Shown here in pieces: positions 1 through 11,083 of a stretch of DNA of 64,000 bases; positions within the stretch are counted from its first letter, which is position 1, and the number at the start of each line of letters is the position of its first letter. Source of the stretch: Malania oleifera (lineage: Eukaryota; Streptophyta; Magnoliopsida; Santalales; Ximeniaceae). The DNA lies in the NCBI RefSeq assembly GCF_029873635.1, contig NC_080423.1, forward strand, positions 91,557,191 to 91,621,190, read 5' to 3'. Both the position numbers and the translations under genes were made by a program. Below the pieces are notes generated by a model that was given only the letters and a program-made list of their open reading frames with translations, was not told the DNA's origin and did no database searches.

Positions 1-590
1 CTTCATTCCTGAAGCCGAGTGACGAGTCTTGACTGAATGGCCCACTTTGTTACACAACTGACAAATAATCCTGGGCTTACCAGAGTGCACCTTGCTATTA
101 GAGCGATGGTGACCATAGGAACCAGGGCTAGAACATTGGTTACGGTTGATTGTGGAAGCAGGAGGGTGGCACTGAGTGGTGTTCGCAGTGGCAACCAAGA
201 CGGAATTGGAAGTGTCAACATGTTGCAAGTAACTTTCGTGGCCAACTAGTATGTCATAAAGCTCCTCAAACGTAAGAGAAGTCTCACGTGCCCAAATAGG
301 CGTTGCGATCTCACAAAATTCATGACCTAGACCATTGAGGACACACAGAGTAATGTCATCCGCTGAGATGATAGAGTCAATCACAGCAAGTTCATCAACT
401 AAAAACTTGATGGCATGGAGATATCCTGAGACCGAGCTAGACTTTTACTGAATGAGAGTCAACTCCTCCTTAAGTTGCATAACACGAGTGCGTGAACGAT
501 TAGCATACAATTATTGCAACTTGGACAAAGCATATGAGCAGTGGTTGAAGCAGCAGTGAGCGGTCAATCAACCTATGTAACCCCAATGGC
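1..590 (-). pseudogene. Ty1/copia gag fragment
   Basis: Read on the minus strand, this encodes the C-terminal half of a copia-type Gag (UBN2/retrotran_gag family), the nucleocapsid precursor. Visible stretches are YANRSRTRVMQLKEELTLIQ near 455-520, then YLHAIKFLVDELAVID, FCEIATPIWARETSLTFEEL and LVGHESYLQHVD. It ends in a zinc knuckle that reads CQLCNKVGHSVKTRH, in which the last Cys of CX2CX4HX4C is Arg. There is a TAA stop at 445-447, another in the YANRS region and a frameshift near 540, so it is dead. The gene runs off the left edge of the window. No primer-binding site or LTR could be tied to it with confidence. Family assignment is firm; lineage within copia is not resolved. Confidence 0.85.
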
Positions 591-1625
591 TACTTTTTCA
601 AATAAGTGCAGGTCGGTCGATTGCATACATGGGTCAATCTATCGCTTACATTGAAATTTCACAATTTTGTGCCATTTTTGGCACTTTACCCATGCATACC
701 TATACACATAATGAAGAAGAAGAGAAACATTATAGAACCATATACAAAAAAAAAATCATAGAAATAAGGAGAAATTGAAGAGAATGCATGTGAATCCTAG
801 AAAATTCTTCTAAGGATTATGGCATATCATGCATGCAAAATGTAAGAAATTAAAAGAAGAGAATAAACTGACATCTGAATCATATCCCTCTCATAGACAA
901 GTGAAAGCCACTTAATGAAGAATCACTCTTCCAAATGGCCCCTTGAACAATGAAGGATTTGAAATTTCCTTCTTCTCCTTTTGACAATTTCCTTCTTGCA
1001 AACCCCCATTTTTTTTAACAAACAATCCTCACTTTGCCCCACTTTAGTCTATCCTAAAATCTACCCCAAGGGGTCCTTTTATAGACCTTTTGAGGATGAA
1101 AGAAAAATATTTTTCATGTTTGAATTCAAAATTCAAATTTAAAAATAGTCATCAATAACTACCAATCCGTAACTACCAATGTCAAAGGTTAACACCAATT
1201 GCATGAAGACAAGTCAAAAAATCAAATTTCAAGGGCAACCTAGTTGATTGCTTGTGTTCTTTATCTAGTGGCTAGTTTTAGAGAGGGCCAATTGACCACT
1301 AAAAGAGGCCCCAGTCGACCACCCTAGCAAATTTTATCCTCTGTTTTTATTTTCTTCAAGTTTTAATACATTTAAAAGGTTCTTCATTTTGGGAGGTAAA
1401 AAATAACTATCAACAAAGTGCTATAATAATTTGAAGGAATAACATCTCTCTCATTTTCATGATGCTTCTCTGAATGGTATGTCTCCTTTATAACTCTAAC
1501 TGATCGTACTAGCATGCTGTGTGCCTGTGCAATTGAATATTAACACAAGTAAGGATAAATGAATGTCATTAAAGGTTAGCATGCCCCATGTCTATGGCTA
1601 CATGTGTCTTAACATGTTGTTAAGG
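591..1625. other. Non-coding, possible decayed copia LTR
   Basis: I see no gene here. The stretch 960-1417 resembles 6200-6725 in layout: an AATTCAAAATTCAAA run, then short GGTCGACC/GGTCAATTGACC-like motifs, then an end reading ATAACTATCAACA. That end matches the outer end of the copia LTR at 38420-39010 (CAGCTATCAACA). It may be the LTR of the minus-strand gag at 1-590, but no primer-binding site was found between them. Confidence 0.3.
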
Positions 1626-3325
1626 CTCCATCATCTGAAATACTTCTTCACACAAAAAGAATTAAACATGAGGCAGAGGAGATGGTTGGAGTTGATAAAA
1701 GATTACGATTGCACCATCAGTTATCACCCAAGAAAAGCTAATGTGGTAGCTGATACTTTGAGCTAGAAATCAATGAGAGCAGCAGTGTCAGCAGGGATGA
1801 TTCAGCATCCAATTCAGATGGATCTAGAAAGGCTTGGTATGGAACTAGTGGAGGGTGGTCACCAGGCATTTATTGCCAATCTAGTATTATAGCCCACCAT
1901 ACAGGAAAGAATTAAAGTGGCTCAGAGGAATGATGCAGAGTTAGTGAAGCCTATAAATAAAGTGCAGAATGGACAGGGGGCAGAGTTTAGTATTTCAGAT
2001 GATGGAGCCTTGAGATTCCGCACTAGGTTGTGCGTACCTGTCGACCCTGAGATTGGGAGGATTATTTTGGAGAAGGCACACCGATCCCTTTATACAGTGC
2101 ACCCGAGAAGCACTAAAATGTATAGGGATCTCCGAGAGTCATTTTGGTGGAGCAACATGAAGAAAGAGATAGCTGAGTTTGTATAGCAATGTTTAACATG
2201 CCAGTAGGTGAAAGTTGAGCATCAAAAACCAACGAGATCATTGCATCCACTCCACATCCCCAAGTGGAAGTGGGAGCATATATCAATGGATTTTGTCACA
2301 AGATTACTGCTGGCATTGCATGGACAGGATGCTATCTGGGTAGTCTTAGACCATTTGACAAAGAATGTCCATTTCCTCCCTGTTAGAGTAAACTATTCCG
2401 AAGCAGACTGGCAGAGTTGTATATGCAGGAGATAGTTAGACTCCATCGTGTGCCAATATCCATAGTTTCAGACCGAGACCCACAGTTTACATCTCAGTTT
2501 TAGAGGAGTTTGCAAAGAGTCATGGGTTCTTAGTTGACATTCAGCACAACATTTCATCCTCAGACAGATGGGTAAACATAGAAGATGATACAGATTCTAG
2601 AGGATATTCTACGAGCATATGTGCTAGAGTTCGGGGGCAGTTGGATACAGTTTATACCGTTGGTTGAGTTTTCTTATAACAACAGTTATCAGACCAACAT
2701 TGGGATGGCACCATATGGGGTGTTATACAGCAAGAGGTGTCGATCCCTGTTATACTGGGATAAGATTGGGGAAAGATAAATATTGGGGCCAGATCTAGTA
2801 CAACAGACTCAAGATAAAGTTAAACTCATTAGAGACAGAATCAGAATAGCACAGAGTCGGCAAAAGAGTTATACAGATACACGCAAACAGGAGTTAAATT
2901 TTGGTGCATGAGAGTATGTATTTCTGAAAGTGGCACCAACGAAAGGGGTTATGAGATTTGGGAGAAAGGGTAAGCTGAGCCCAAGGCATATTGGACCATT
3001 CTAGATTCTTGAGAGAGTGGGTCCAGTTGCCTACAAGTTAGCCTTACCACCAGTTTTATCTAGAATCCACAACGTATTTCATGTTTCTATATTGAGGAAA
3101 TATATCCCAGATCACTCCCATGTGATCAGTTATCAGGCATTGGAGCTCAGTGATGCCTTGTCTTATGAAAAAGAGTTAGTGCAAATTTTGGATTAGAAGG
3201 AACAGAAACTGCGTACAAAGAGGATTCCATTGGTAAAAGTGTTATGGCGCAATCATGGAGTTGAAGAAACTTCGTGGGAATTAGAGGAAAGGATGCGCTA
3301 GCAATATCCACACTTGTTCGGTTGA
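1626..3325 (+). pseudogene. Tekay/Del-type gypsy pol, 3' part (RNase H - integrase - chromodomain-like end)
   Basis: A broken Ty3/gypsy pol begins abruptly in the RNase H domain ([20 protein letters not shown], then [16 protein letters not shown]). Integrase follows: the zinc-binding histidine region (AHRSLYTVHPRSTKMYRDLR), a CLTC pair, the catalytic-core Asp in HISMDFVTR and the second Asp in [13 protein letters not shown]. The segment around FHPQTDG has lost its usual continuation and carries stops. The end reads LSRIHNVFHVSILRKYIPDH and then VLWRNHGVEETSWELEE, the C-terminal chromodomain-type tail of Tekay/Del elements. At least eight stops or frameshifts are visible. The 5' part (gag, protease, RT) is absent. 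It is followed by a polypurine tract and LTR at 3605 and is clearly the same family group as the pol at 32804-35823. Confidence 0.9.
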
Positions 3326-3480
3326 ATCCAAGGTTGAACTAGTAAAAGAAAGTGAATGATGGTGTATGTTTATGGACTTGTATAGTGTAGGATAGGTAGT
3401 GTTTTGGATTTTGGTTATGAATGGTTTTGGGGGTGTTTTTCTTTTGATGTACATGATTGTAATCTCCTAGAACCCTTTTC

Positions 3481-3525
3481 TGTAACCACGGTATTCCTCC
3501 TCCATAAGTGACAGTGATTAATAAA
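3481..3525 (+). other. Post-pol motif shared with a LINE 3' end
   Basis: About 155 bases after the pol reading frame ends lies a GTAACCACGGTATTCCTCC block followed by TCCATAAGTGACAG and TTAATAAA. The same block occurs after pol at 35908-35951 and in the 3' untranslated end of the LINE at 52973-53020. Confidence 0.6.
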
Positions 3526-3568
3526 GTTTTGGTGGTTTCTTTTAAATGAGGATAAAAAGCTAGATAAC

Positions 3569-3604
3569 AAATTTCGAGGAAGAAATTTTATAAGGAAGGG
3601 AGAA
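3569..3604 (+). other. Pre-LTR inverted motif and polypurine tract
   Basis: AAATTTCGAGGAAGAAATTT, a slightly decayed AATTTCG/CGAAATT inverted repeat, is followed by the purine run AAGGAAGGGAGAA directly against the LTR start TGTAAAGACC. The same arrangement occurs at 36036-36072 and 60291-60325. It marks the plus-strand primer site for reverse transcription. Confidence 0.8.
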
Positions 3605-3700
3605 TGTAAAGACCGCAAAATTTAATTTATGAAAATAATAAAGGAAAAGATGAAGGGAAAAGAAAAGAAGAAGGAAGAGAAATTTAAAAGGGGCAAGCAG

Positions 3701-3873
3701 CAGGGACTCGTTGACAAGTACTCTGCACTCATCGACAAGGAAATACTAAGAGGTAGGAAAATTCAGAGAATTTAAGAATCTTTGACGAACCAGCTTATCT
3801 CGTCGACAATTGCTCTCCATTGGCTCGTCGATGAATCATTTATACTCATCGACGAGCACCAGCTTATAAATAG
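3701..3873 (+). promoter_or_regulatory. U3 module: TCGTCGACGA-type boxes and TATA box
   Basis: About six decayed copies of the palindromic box (for example CTCATCGACAAG, CTCGTCGACAAT, CTCGTCGATGAA, CTCATCGACGAG) precede TTATAAATAG at 3864-3873. A CT microsatellite follows at 3917-3943, the expected start region of the transcript. Confidence 0.6.
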
Positions 3874-4437
3874 GCTGCGGGTCATTTCTTAACGTAAAAT
3901 TCTCTCTCCTCACATTCTCTCTCTCTCTCTCTCTCTTCGATTTTGGCTCCATTTTAGCCTGAATCAACGATTAGGAATCATCACGAGGATCTAGGGAGGA
4001 TTCTCTTCAATTTAACCGAAGCGGAATCGCGATTTGGGGTTCCGGGGCACCACTTAAAAACTGAGGTAAGGGTGTTAAATGTTAGTTTTATTGGTAATTT
4101 GGAGTGTTTGGAACTTAGCAAATGCTAAATGATAAATATTCTGGGAGTTGAATTGATTGATTTGGGAGAAATATGAATTTCAGGGTTTTGAGTTTTGAAC
4201 GCTGCAGGCGTGGGATTAGTGATATTAGCAGGTCTCTTAGTAAGTCAGGTAAGAAAAATAAATTATCAGTCATTTTTGAAAATTACTGGGTGAGTAAATA
4301 TGTGAAAAATGAGAATATGATATTTTGCCTATGATTTTTATGATACGAATAACAAATAAAATTGTGTGGCATATGATTTATACTGGAAATGTATTTGAAA
4401 CTGGGTTATGTGATTTGCACTGAGAATAATGATACTA

Positions 4438-4439
<2 letters not shown>

Positions 4440-4479
<40 letters not shown>
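4440..4479. repeat. (TA)n microsatellite
   Basis: About 20 uninterrupted TA units inside the truncated LTR. A second run lies at 4662-4709. Confidence 0.9.
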
Positions 4480-4481
<2 letters not shown>

Positions 4482-4657
4482 AAATGTTTTATGTAGAAAA
4501 AAAGATAAGGGAAACCTAGTTATGTTTTATATACTGAATTGTGATGATATAAGATTTGAAATATGGAAAATGATGAAAAGTGGAATACAAAATTGTTTTA
4601 TTAAGAACGATGAATTGTGATATACCAATGTGTATTGTATTGGAAAATGATGGAATA

Positions 4658-4661
<4 letters not shown>

Positions 4662-4709
<48 letters not shown>
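4662..4709. repeat. (TA)n microsatellite
   Basis: About 24 TA units, 180 bases downstream of the first run. The surrounding sequence (TGGAAAATGATG, GAAATGTTTTAT) is itself loosely repeated through 4380-4900. Confidence 0.9.
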
Positions 4710-4713
<4 letters not shown>

Positions 4714-6154
4714 AGAAATATTTTCTATGATAAACGAGGAAATAAAAAAACATCGATATGTTTTATTGAGAAATGTTGAAATACGTGAAATGAGATATGT
4801 ACTATTATGAGATGGAATGTGTACTAATATGATGAGAATGAAACAAAAAATGATAAGAATATCACTGATGTGATGAAATGTTCCAACATACTTAAATGTG
4901 AATATTGAAATGTGAATACTGAAATGTGAAATGAGAGCCCTGATGGACGATTGTTGGATAGAGAGCACGGTACAATTGCTAGCATTATGTTAATGCAACC
5001 ACACGACTTGTATAGCGTGTGGCGTGACAGTCGATTGGGCCAGTGAGAAGGGTTGTGTTGTCCCCTGGAGTCCAGATCAAGTGTGGGCAGGTCAATCATA
5101 CTACAAACATGTTCTCCCTTTGATCTAACCGAGTAGGCCAACCGTGGTTAGATCCAGCCTTTGGGCTGCACAATCCGATCATGGGGGTAACACATGACGA
5201 GGTGAATATCCTCAAGGCAACCATAAGTTACAAACACGTAATGGATTCTATACTGGCGGAAACTCATGAGCTAGATTATGGTTATTCATTACAAACACGA
5301 AAATGAACAGTCATGGATTACAGACACGTTGTATTGTATATTAGAGGATACCCATAGGCTACGAAATATGAATATGAATATGAGAAATGATCAGTCGTGG
5401 GTTGCAGACACATTGTGAAATATACTGGAGGAAACCCATGAGTTAGAATATGAAAATGAATATAAGAAATGAAAGAATGTGAATTGATATAAGAAATGAA
5501 GAGTCGTGGGTCACAGACACGACGTGCTATATGCGGGTGGACACCCACAGGCTAGGAAATGTGAAAACAAATATGGGAAATGAAAGAATATAAATATGAT
5601 ATGAGAAATGAGAAAGTATGTATATGAAATGAGAATGAATGATTATGTATATGGTATGGGAAATAGAAGAATATGTATATGATATGAAAGTATATGAATA
5701 AGAATTGAGAAATGAAAGTATATGTATATGATTATGAAAATGATATGAAAACGTATGAAACTATGTTTTACATATGTATATGATTATGAGTACATATCTG
5801 TATAAATTTTCCCAGTTGATATATGTAACAAATTGGAATGTGATATGAAATAATTGAACTCATGCACCACACACTGTAAATAATTTATTCCAACTTACTG
5901 AGAGGTGTCTCACCCAAATATATAAATATTTCAGGGAATCGTGATAGGCCAGTAGATAAAGCTCCAAAATAGAAGGGAGTTGATACCCTAATAGACAAGG
6001 TAAGTGTTTTGAGTTGGAGAGTGTGTTTTTTGAAATCTACTGGGGTTTTTATGGAGTATTGGAGATGTATATGTGTATGTATGGATATGTAGCATTCTGG
6101 TATTTGTATTCGGAATGGTATGTAAATATTGACTTCTGCTGTTAGGAGTGTTAA

Positions 6155-7347
6155 CAAGCCCAAAGATAAGGAAAGAAGAAGATGTTATCTCTTCACTAAT
6201 TCTTCGAAGTGTTTCTTTTTCTCTTATACCCCAAAACACACAAATACTTTCTATATTTCACCTTCTTATCCCTACTTGGACGTGCTGAAAAAAAGAAATC
6301 CCTTGCATGGTCTGCAAAATGCAAGATTAGAGGAAACTGATTTTAGATTTAAATTCAAAAATTCAAAATTAAAATCAAATTAGTCACTAACTAGGCAACT
6401 ATTAATGGTCTTGGTCATTGTCTGACACGTGGAAATGATCATAACTCTTGGTACACTTAGATCAATTAACTAATCAAAACAAAACAACTTAAAATTTCAA
6501 ATTTCACTAAGCCAATCCACCACCCCAAAAGGACCGATCAACCGCTATTAGGTGGCACCCAAGTTCCTTTGTTGCATGAAGAAACATGGAAGAAAAGGGG
6601 CTGGTCAACCACCATTAAATGGTTGGTCAATTGCCTTGTTCAACATTTCATTACCACTTGATTTTAGCTTAATTTTTCATATATTTAATTGAGTTATTAC
6701 ATAATTTTAGATGAAAAATGACTATCAATAAGTGACTACTTACAATTTTTGTGTCGTGCAAGTGATAATCGATTTCATTGCTTAAATGATTTGTGTCTCA
6801 CCTATTGTGTTTGACTTATGCCTCTTCTAGACGATTCTCCCCTTCATCACTTTAGTGATTAGACGACACGTGATTTACCTTACCTAGATGACCTCATTTT
6901 TAAGGCAGAAATCTTACCTAATTGATCTTTCTCGCATTCCAAGTAGGTGCACAAGATTGGCGCAATCAACCTCAAACATTGCCTCTTGCTACCAATTCTA
7001 TTCAGGGGAATGTTGTAATGGGTGAAGGTAGGCCTCTACTCTCTACAACATTGTTTGTGATTTCTTTAACAACGGCAACAACCCGCCCCCCCCAAAAACT
7101 CTCCTCAAACTCCTATAACGACATCCATCGACTCACCCTGAATACCGCAATGCTAACCAATGCTACTAGCTATAACCACCTAAGACTCCACTATCTTTAA
7201 CCACCTCACTTCCGACATTGTCGAGATGCTCTATTTCGACTAGTCATACTTAATTAGATGTTGTGATCGATACATCACTAATATGTATAGAGATATAAGA
7301 GTAATTTGACTTGGAATATATGTTTGGCTAACATTTGCATAGAAAAA
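6155..7347. other. Non-coding stretch
   Basis: No supported gene. The part 6200-6725 resembles 960-1417 and may be a decayed copia LTR, with CCGATCAACCGC, GGTCAACCACC and GGTCAATTGCC motifs and an end near GACTATCAATAAG. An open frame at 6922-7200 has no recognisable domain and I do not regard it as a gene. Confidence 0.3.
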
Positions 7348-7423
7348 GGGTAAGCAAAAAATTCACTTTCAATACTTCTTATATAGGGTAAGCAAAAAAT
7401 TCACTTTCAATACTTCTTATATA
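7348..7423. repeat. Perfect 38-bp tandem duplication
   Basis: Two identical 38-base units beginning GGGTAAGCAAAAAATTCACT and ending CTTCTTATATA lie head to tail at 7348-7385 and 7386-7423. The second runs into a short (TA)n. Perfect identity in otherwise decayed surroundings suggests a recent event. Confidence 0.95.
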
Positions 7424-7499
7424 TATATATATTAGAGAATTGACCTTTCTTGGTATAGTTTTTAACATTCCTAAAATGTTCCTATAACTATCCATAAAC

Positions 7500-7701
7500 G
7501 TTTTTAAAACAATAATGTTATACTTACCTGCCAAACATTACATTTTTTCTTAGACACTGTTTTAAATAATTGTACTATATACATAGTACAATACCCATAT
7601 ATAAAACAGTGGGTATCTATATGGTACAACTATTTAAAATAGTAAGTAAGAAAAAGTATGATGTTTGGTAGGTAAGTGTGACATTAGTGTCTTTAAAAAG
7701 T
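7500..7701. mobile_element. Foldback (MITE-like) element
   Basis: Two inverted arms of about 85 bases, 7501-7584 and 7616-7701, pair around a short centre that is itself a hairpin (ATACCC/GGGTAT). Matching blocks are ACTTACCTGCCAAACATTA on the left and TGATGTTTGGTAGGTAAGTG on the right. It has no coding capacity. The exact ends and target duplication are not resolved because the flanks (CCTATAACTATCCATAAACG and CCTATAATTACCTATAAAT) are also related in direct orientation. Confidence 0.7.
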
Positions 7702-9521
7702 TCATATAATGATCTATGTATATTTTTAAAAAATTCCTATAATTACCTATAAATATTTTAAAAATACCTCTGACCACTCATAACTTTCTTAAAATAATAT
7801 TTTTTATAATATAATTTTTTATTACTTTAAAAAATATTTTATTTTAATTGTTACTCAAAAGTCACGGAACACACACACCAATCGCGTGTGCCCGCGATTA
7901 TTATAAGTATCAATCCTTAGTATAAAAAAAAAAAAAACCTTTGCCAAAGAAAGCAAAAACTTGAGTCAATCAAGTCAAATTTTTGCCCTAGTGTTAATTT
8001 TATTGGATATATAACCAAATTGCATTTCATCTCATAATGAGATTAATCACTTCGCCCGGATAATTGCCAATTTATTTTAAACAAAAGCAAAATATATACG
8101 CTCGAAAAAAAGATTATGCAAAAATTCTCTAACTTATTTTTTTAAGTTTAAATCCATTCTCTAGAATCTAGAAATATTTCATTAATAACTATCCACACTT
8201 GCCCAAAAGCGAAGCCCACTCCCCTCCGGTGAAGCTTAGGATACAATGACAATTTAAAAATAAAAACAAACAAATAATGGAATTATACCACGAGCTGCAC
8301 CCACCGTGCAACACTTGGCACGCCCTGGTTAATTCCAAACACCATGTAATACCCCGGCGACGTGCACCGGCACGGCATCCACTGTCGCCGGGCACGGTGG
8401 GTGCAACGGTCAACTTCACCAATCTTTGTCCCTGCGAAAATGAATGTGTCGCATAGATGCAAATGCATGGGTATATCATGGCATATAAACAAACGACGTA
8501 ACATCACATACATGGTACACAGTACAAGGCATGAAAAATAAGGATCACGTGCAATCCCCTCTCAAATGTCTTGTCAGCATCGGGTTTTGATGACATGTTT
8601 GGGTTTGGTTACTGTTTTGAAATTAAACAAGTTAGGGTACAGAATCATTGATATATTCAACTTATTCTTTTTTTTTTTTCATCTTTAAAAATAAAATTGC
8701 CACGAAAAGAAAAATGTTTTTTCAAGAAGTTAGGCTCGAGAGTACAATTTTGTTTTAGAAAAGGTAACACTTTGAAATCTTGTTCTTGAAAATACAAAGA
8801 GTTAGCATTCTAAGACAGTCATTCCCTTGAATGTTTGTCATGCTTACTTTGTATGTGTGTGTACATCTCTTGAAAAGGGTTTATCTTTTGAAAATACATA
8901 ACCCCTTTTAAAAATGCTTCATAAGAGTTGTACAAAGGTATAAGCGTCATGAAAGTCTTACTATAATACCAAATAAAGAATGCTATCGTAAAGTATTTTT
9001 TTCCCTCTTTTCTCTAGGCATGGCAAGAGTATGAACCTTTGAGAATTGTATAATTTAAGAAGAAATACGGTTCCAACCAAAATAAATAGACTGAACAAAC
9101 CATGTTTGGTTCACTTAGTGTCAGTCTTTGTTTTTTTTTTTTTTAATATTTTTTAAAATTCCAAAAAATGTGTTTGTACAGTGTTTTATTTTTCAATTTT
9201 AAAAGGTCGATGATGGAGTCTTAGGATTTCTAAAACTCAGGCATCTCACCACACCTTTTAACTTCAAATCTCATTTTCAAAATCACTTTTTTTTACTCAC
9301 CATTTCCAAATACCAATAATACAAACTTGATCCTCTTTTTCTAAAACTTTGGTTTTGCAGATCGATAATACAAGTCCGACATTTCTCAAACCAATAGTTT
9401 TTCATCCGTCACTATCATCATCATTATCGTGTTTTTATAAAATAAAAATAAAATTAGGTTTTGAGACCATCTCCTTTTAGAGCAATATTTTGGGCTCCAC
9501 AAAATTATTTTGGAGTGCTCA
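7702..9521. other. Non-coding stretch with a GC-rich hairpin
   Basis: AT-rich and without a supported gene. The overlapping open frames at 8189-8513 arise from the GC-rich hairpin listed separately. The remainder (8640-9520) shows homopolymer runs and no recognisable family. Confidence 0.4.
8296..8405. repeat. Nested GC-rich inverted repeat
   Basis: A perfect 14-bp stem TGCACCCACCGTGC (8296-8309) / GCACGGTGGGTGCA (8392-8405) encloses a perfect 8-bp stem CCGGCGAC (8354-8361) / GTCGCCGG (8384-8391). That in turn encloses GTGC-ACCG-GCAC. The island is far richer in G+C than anything within 5 kb. Confidence 0.85.
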
Positions 9522-9950
9522 GTAAGTGTTGACCTTATGGGTCATACCCTGTTTTGATGATAACAAATACTCAGGTATTTAATGGTTGTCAAGTTTGTGT
9601 GCAGGTTTTCATAATGGCATGCGGCAACTTGAAGTGAAGTGAAGACCCTGACACATTTATTATTTGTTGTAATTTTAATGGGTCTGTAATAATTTCATTT
9701 ATATCGGTCTATAATAATCTTTGCATGTCATGCATGTAGGTATGTGTAAGCTCAAATGACCGTAAAATGACCATAGGGACCGAATGACTTTAGGACACCC
9801 TTTGGTCGACCGACGCCGAATTTTTGAGACTATCTCAAAACGACCTCGGTAAAGACCCTAGTATGACTGTAGGTCCCAACACTCACACACATATCATATA
9901 ATATAGGAGCATTTAATCTGTGCTGTAATTGAATATTTTGAAGGGATTTG

Positions 9951-10260
9951 AGAGAGCTCGGGCGACCGAACCCTATGAGTTCAAAACTCCTCGGGCGCCC
10001 AAATTGTTGAAAAGTCAACAATTGACTTGGGCTCTCAGGGGACCGAACCATTTTGTGCGTACTGTCAACGGGCGCCTAGACCCCTAAAAAGGGACATTCC
10101 ACCAACTCAGGCGACCGAACTATTTAATTCAAATTGGCCCCGAGCGACCGAACACATGAGTTTGGGCCACCGACTAAAGGACCGGGCACCTAAAGTTACG
10201 AAGCAAACTTTCTGACTTTGATTCGGGCCACCAAACTTAAGTTCGAGTTGCCGAACCCAT
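9951..10260 (+). promoter_or_regulatory. Array of GGGCGACCGAA-type motifs in the SIRE-like LTR
   Basis: At least eight variants occur at 20-50 base intervals, including TCGGGCGACCGAACCC, TCGGGCGCCCAAA, GGGGACCGAACCA, CAGGCGACCGAACT, CGAGCGACCGAACA, GGGCCACCGACT and GAGTTGCCGAACCC. They keep CpG while the spacers vary, as expected of binding-site repeats in U3. Function is inferred only from this pattern. Confidence 0.5.
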
Positions 10261-10600
10261 TTAAGGATCTTCAGTTTTTAAACATTTTGAATCTTTTCTA
10301 ATAATTCCCAACAAGTCCCAAACGGTTATAATTTTACCCCAACCTATAAATATGGGTTCATTTGTAAGGATTAGCAAAAGATTAAGAAATATCATTAGCC
10401 AAAATTCTCTCAAACCAAAAATCCCATTTTGGTTATAATTCTTCCAAACATTCTCATACCTTCATTCCATTGATTAATTTTTGCCTTGTGAGAGTTCTTG
10501 CTTGGGTTATTGCTTAGTGTTAGTGCTAATACTCCCATTTGATTGATTGATTGTTATACTTTTCTTGGGGAGTTTCAGCTTAGGTTTGTCCCACAGATTT

Positions 10601-11039
10601 TGTGACAACCCGAATAATAATGAGATTTAAATAATAAAGAGGGAAGGAAATGGAGACAGTAATAGAAGGAGGAAGTCGACTTCGTCGACGAACGTTTCGC
10701 GTTCATCGACGACATTACACTTTGGAAGGAATAATCGAGAGAAATCATCAGGGCTTCGTCGACAAATACAGGGGATTTGTCGACGAATACAGGGGATTCG
10801 TCGACGAAGGTATAAGAGGATTCGTCAACAAAAACAAGATTTGTCGACGAAGAAATACCGAGAGAGATTTTGAGCCGATTGAATTTCGTCGACGAGGACT
10901 GAATTTTGTTGACAAAATTATTAAAGGATTCATCGACGAATAACGTGGCTCGTCGACGAATCTAGTTCTATAAATACTAAAAATCCGGATTTTTGTTACT
11001 TCATAACTAAACAAACTCATTTTCTCTCTCTTCCCTTTG

Positions 11040-11083
<44 letters not shown>

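Larger units (their letters stand above)
3605..6154 (+). repeat. 3' LTR of the Tekay-like fragment, 3'-truncated
   Basis: The LTR starts TGTAAAGACC directly after the polypurine tract. U3 holds decayed TCGTCGACGA boxes, a TATA box and a CT run. Donor-like sites GAG|GTAAGG (GT at 4066) and CAG|GTAAGA (GT at 4249) and an acceptor-like TATTTCAG|G (AG at 5933) are present, with the hairpin TGAGAGGTGTCTCA at 5899-5912. The 3' two thirds match the solo LTR at 30078-32803 (the same TGCAACCA, GTGGC.TGACAGTCGATTG and TCATGGGGGTAACACATGACG blocks), but the U3 regions are of different type. The usual CA end is missing: similarity stops around 6154, just after CTTCTGCTGTTAGG. Confidence 0.8.

Noticed and set aside
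6922..7200. 92-codon reading frame as a small gene
   Set aside because: No domain or family similarity recognised, and it sits among decayed LTR-like sequence.
8189..8513. Two overlapping minus-strand reading frames near the GC-rich hairpin
   Set aside because: They are open because of the stop-poor GC-rich palindrome; there is no start context or recognisable domain.
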